Origin: Subtercola sp. PAMC28395
GTDB lineage: Bacteria > Actinomycetota > Actinomycetes > Actinomycetales > Microbacteriaceae
Length of the DNA stretch: 64,000 bases
NCBI RefSeq assembly: GCF_018889995.1
Contig: NZ_CP076547.1
Location: 1,054,001-1,118,000, forward strand
Direction: 5' to 3'
The position numbers were made by a program, and so were the translations under genes. The notes beneath the pieces are model-generated. The model was not told where the DNA came from. It saw nothing but the letters and a program-made list of their open reading frames with translations, and searched no databases. This document shows positions 62,619-64,000 of the stretch, piece after piece (position 1 is the stretch's first letter; every line of letters begins with the position of its first letter).

Positions 62619-62698
62619 GACCTCACAACGCTCAGAACCGACAACACCGGGATCTCAATACACCGAGATCTCACAACACCCAGACCTCACAACACCGA
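62619..62698. repeat. Five-copy 16-bp tandem repeat
   Basis: Five consecutive 16-bp units with consensus GATCTCACAACACCGA and several substitutions each. The last unit encodes the final codons and stop of the minus-strand gene that ends at 62687. The array ends 10 bp from the start of the hypothetical gene. Confidence 0.75.
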
Positions 62699-63295
62699 GA
62701 AGCCCGGCGGCAGAGCTTCGCGGCCGGTGAGCGCGAGCAGGATCTCGTCACCGGAGCCGGCCCGGGCGCCGATGCGTGCGGCCAGGGAGGCCGCCTCGAC
62801 GACACAGCTGATCGGCTGCCCATGTGGCTGCTCCACCGCCCTTCCGATGTCGAGCGAGTGCACGACAAGCTCGAACACGCGCGTGCGGAGGTATTCGCTC
62901 AGCGTGATCCCGTGGCCGGCGATGGCCACGACCCGGCCGGTCGGAGCCTCGGCAATGCTCGATTCTGCCCTGGCCAGGGCATCCGAGATCTTCTGCACCG
63001 GATGCTCGCCCAGCCACAGCCCCGCCTCGACGCCCCGTGCTTCGACCGCCGCGGGCTCGGTGAAGTCTGCGTAGATCACGCTGAAGTACTCCTCGGCGGT
63101 GGCGAGCCCGATGCGGCCCGGATCATCGTGCCCGAGGTACGTCTCGACGGTGAGGATGGCCCTGGTCGTGTGCCCGACGAGTGACCGCACCGACCACGAC
63201 CCGAGGCCGGGCAGTTCCCATTGCGAGTCGTCGATTCGCGAGACGAGATCGACGAACGCGGCCGCCGACTGGTGAAACCTCGCGACATTGACCAT
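62687..63295 (-). CDS. Maleylpyruvate isomerase-like mycothiol-dependent (DinB-fold) protein
   Basis: 202 residues from ATG 63295; ATG 63304 is also possible. Residues about 1-140 form the four-helix MDMPI_N/DinB bundle: GSWSVRSLVGHTTRAILTVETYL (first metal His), then LRTRVFELVVHSLDIGRAVEQP (about 145-166) with the last His. Members use mycothiol as cofactor for isomerisation or transfer reactions. The substrate is unknown. The C-terminus is encoded by a tandem repeat unit. Confidence 0.85.
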   Translation of the reverse strand: MVNVARFHQSAAAFVDLVSRIDDSQWELPGLGSWSVRSLVGHTTRAILTVETYLGHDDPGRIGLATAEEYFSVIYADFTEPAAVEARGVEAGLWLGEHPVQKISDALARAESSIAEAPTGRVVAIAGHGITLSEYLRTRVFELVVHSLDIGRAVEQPHGQPISCVVEAASLAARIGARAGSGDEILLALTGREALPPGFSVL

Positions 63296-63380
63296 GCCAA
63301 CCATCGTGGCACAGACGGGCAATACTGCACACCGTTGATTCGTGGCTCCCCAGCTCGAGAATCTGTGATTGGCTGAATGC

Positions 63381-63800
63381 ATGGAAGCCCTCTACACAGC
63401 AATTGCCCACGCATCAGGCGGAGGCCGCGACGGCCACGTTCGAAGCGAAGACGACCGACTCGACTTCGACACCCGCCCTCCGGTCGAGATGGGTGGCAGC
63501 GGGGAGGGAACGAACCCCGAACAGCTCTTCGCTGCGGGCTACGCCGCCTGCTTCCTGAGTGCCCTGCACGTGGTCGGCAGGCGCCTCGGCGTCGACACGA
63601 GCGATTCCGGCGTCTCCGCCAGTGTGAGCATCGGCAGCGACGGCAACGGCGGGTTCGGGCTGGCTGTCGAGCTCGACGTCTACATTCCCGGAGCGTCGCC
63701 AGAAGAAGCCAGGGCGGCAGCGGATGCTGCGCACGAAGTGTGCCCGTACTCCAACGCCACGCGGGGCAACATCGACGTGGTGATCACGATCGTCGAGTAG
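63381..63800 (+). CDS. ohr: Organic hydroperoxide resistance protein (Ohr/OsmC)
   Basis: Thiol peroxidase reducing organic hydroperoxides. 139 residues, standard for Ohr. Both active-site cysteines are present: AAGYAACFLSALHVVG (peroxidatic, about 57-60) and HEVCPYSNATRGN (resolving, about 122-125). The catalytic Arg lies near FDTRPPVEMGG, followed by GTNPEQLFA. No OhrR regulator is adjacent. Confidence 0.95.
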   Translation: MEALYTAIAHASGGGRDGHVRSEDDRLDFDTRPPVEMGGSGEGTNPEQLFAAGYAACFLSALHVVGRRLGVDTSDSGVSASVSIGSDGNGGFGLAVELDVYIPGASPEEARAAADAAHEVCPYSNATRGNIDVVITIVE

Positions 63801-63897
63801 CGGGGTTCGGCCGGATGTGCGTCGGGTGACAGCATCCGCACTCTGGCGGCGGGAGCCCGGCATCGGCGGGCGACACTCTGGCAGGTAGTGTCTTGGA

Positions 63898-64000
63898 GTG
63901 ACTGAAGCTGCTCCACCCGCACCTGACCCATCTTCGCAACTCACCGCAGAGAACCCACGACGCGGCGTCTCGGTGCTGGTGCAGTTCATCGCGATGGGGC
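63898..64000 (+). CDS. Start of an unrecognised gene, cut by the window end
   Basis: 34 codons from GTG 63898: a Pro/Ala/Ser-rich N-terminus, then PRRGVSVLVQFIAMG, possibly the start of a membrane helix. TAGTGT at 63886-63891 lies exactly six bases before the GTG, the same layout as the leaderless genes elsewhere in the window. Too short to assign. Confidence 0.65.
   Translation, partial: MTEAAPPAPDPSSQLTAENPRRGVSVLVQFIAMG

Noticed and set aside
62344..62730. 128-codon plus-strand open frame
   Set aside because: It crosses the 16-bp tandem repeats and is rich in Ser/Pro/Arg; more likely a shadow of the minus-strand frames.

Overview
The window is high-GC actinobacterial chromosome and fits the family Microbacteriaceae. 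Three things point there: a C50 carotenoid (decaprenoxanthin-type) cluster with a heterodimeric lycopene cyclase and lycopene elongase, an HspR/HAIR-controlled dnaK operon, and a mycothiol-linked protein family. These assignments come from recognising protein families by eye, and no species name is claimed. No rRNA, tRNA, CRISPR array, prophage or insertion sequence was seen. Many genes appear to be transcribed without a leader: a TAnnnT -10 box ends 5-7 nt before the start codon.

Layout. 1-2.4 kb: end of dcd, a membrane protein and a HAD phosphatase between two related 54-bp palindromic repeats. 2.4-8.5 kb: idi, divergent from crtE-crtB-crtI-crtYe-crtYf-crtEb, covering isoprenoid supply, lycopene synthesis, elongation and cyclisation. 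8.7-19.1 kb: an MFS transporter, then dnaK-grpE-dnaJ-hspR, a HAD protein, a mannosyltransferase-like membrane enzyme and a short ClpB. HspR boxes lie at dnaK (two) and clpB (one). 19-26 kb: acetyl-CoA synthetase, nitroreductase, threonine aldolase and a DUF6421 protein with a switch-like 5' leader, separated by palindromes and a 14-bp tandem array. 26-34 kb: acyltransferase, AEC transporter, exonuclease III, pyrE, a Septum_form protein and a DUF2207 membrane protein.

34.3-35.2 kb: a two-gene MNT/HEPN toxin-antitoxin module whose antitoxin carries an N-terminal helix-turn-helix. 35-39.5 kb: a NagD-like HAD, an unknown small protein, mntR, mntH and a TrmH-type methyltransferase, with two probable MntR boxes. 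39.5-43.2 kb: an SMR exporter and an ABC importer of the sulfonate/pyrimidine-precursor type. 43.2-50.8 kb: a YtfQRT/YjfF-like sugar ABC operon with a LacI regulator and two complete ATPases. Its binding-protein gene is interrupted by an in-frame TAG. 50.8-56.2 kb: a molybdopterin oxidoreductase, then a TetR / degenerate-ATPase / YhgE-Pip operon with a near-perfect operator over its promoter. 56.3-64 kb: DUF3151-purA, an Ntn-hydrolase, an alkaline phosphatase behind a PHO box with a LAxTG sorting tail, a mycothiol-dependent isomerase-like protein, Ohr and the start of a further gene.

Most of the window is ordinary chromosomal content. The observations most worth following are the DUF6421 leader RNA, the HTH-MNT/HEPN module, the broken sugar-binding protein beside duplicated ATPases, the nucleotide-site-less ATPase coupled to YhgE, and several families of dispersed palindromic elements that occur here at least twice each.
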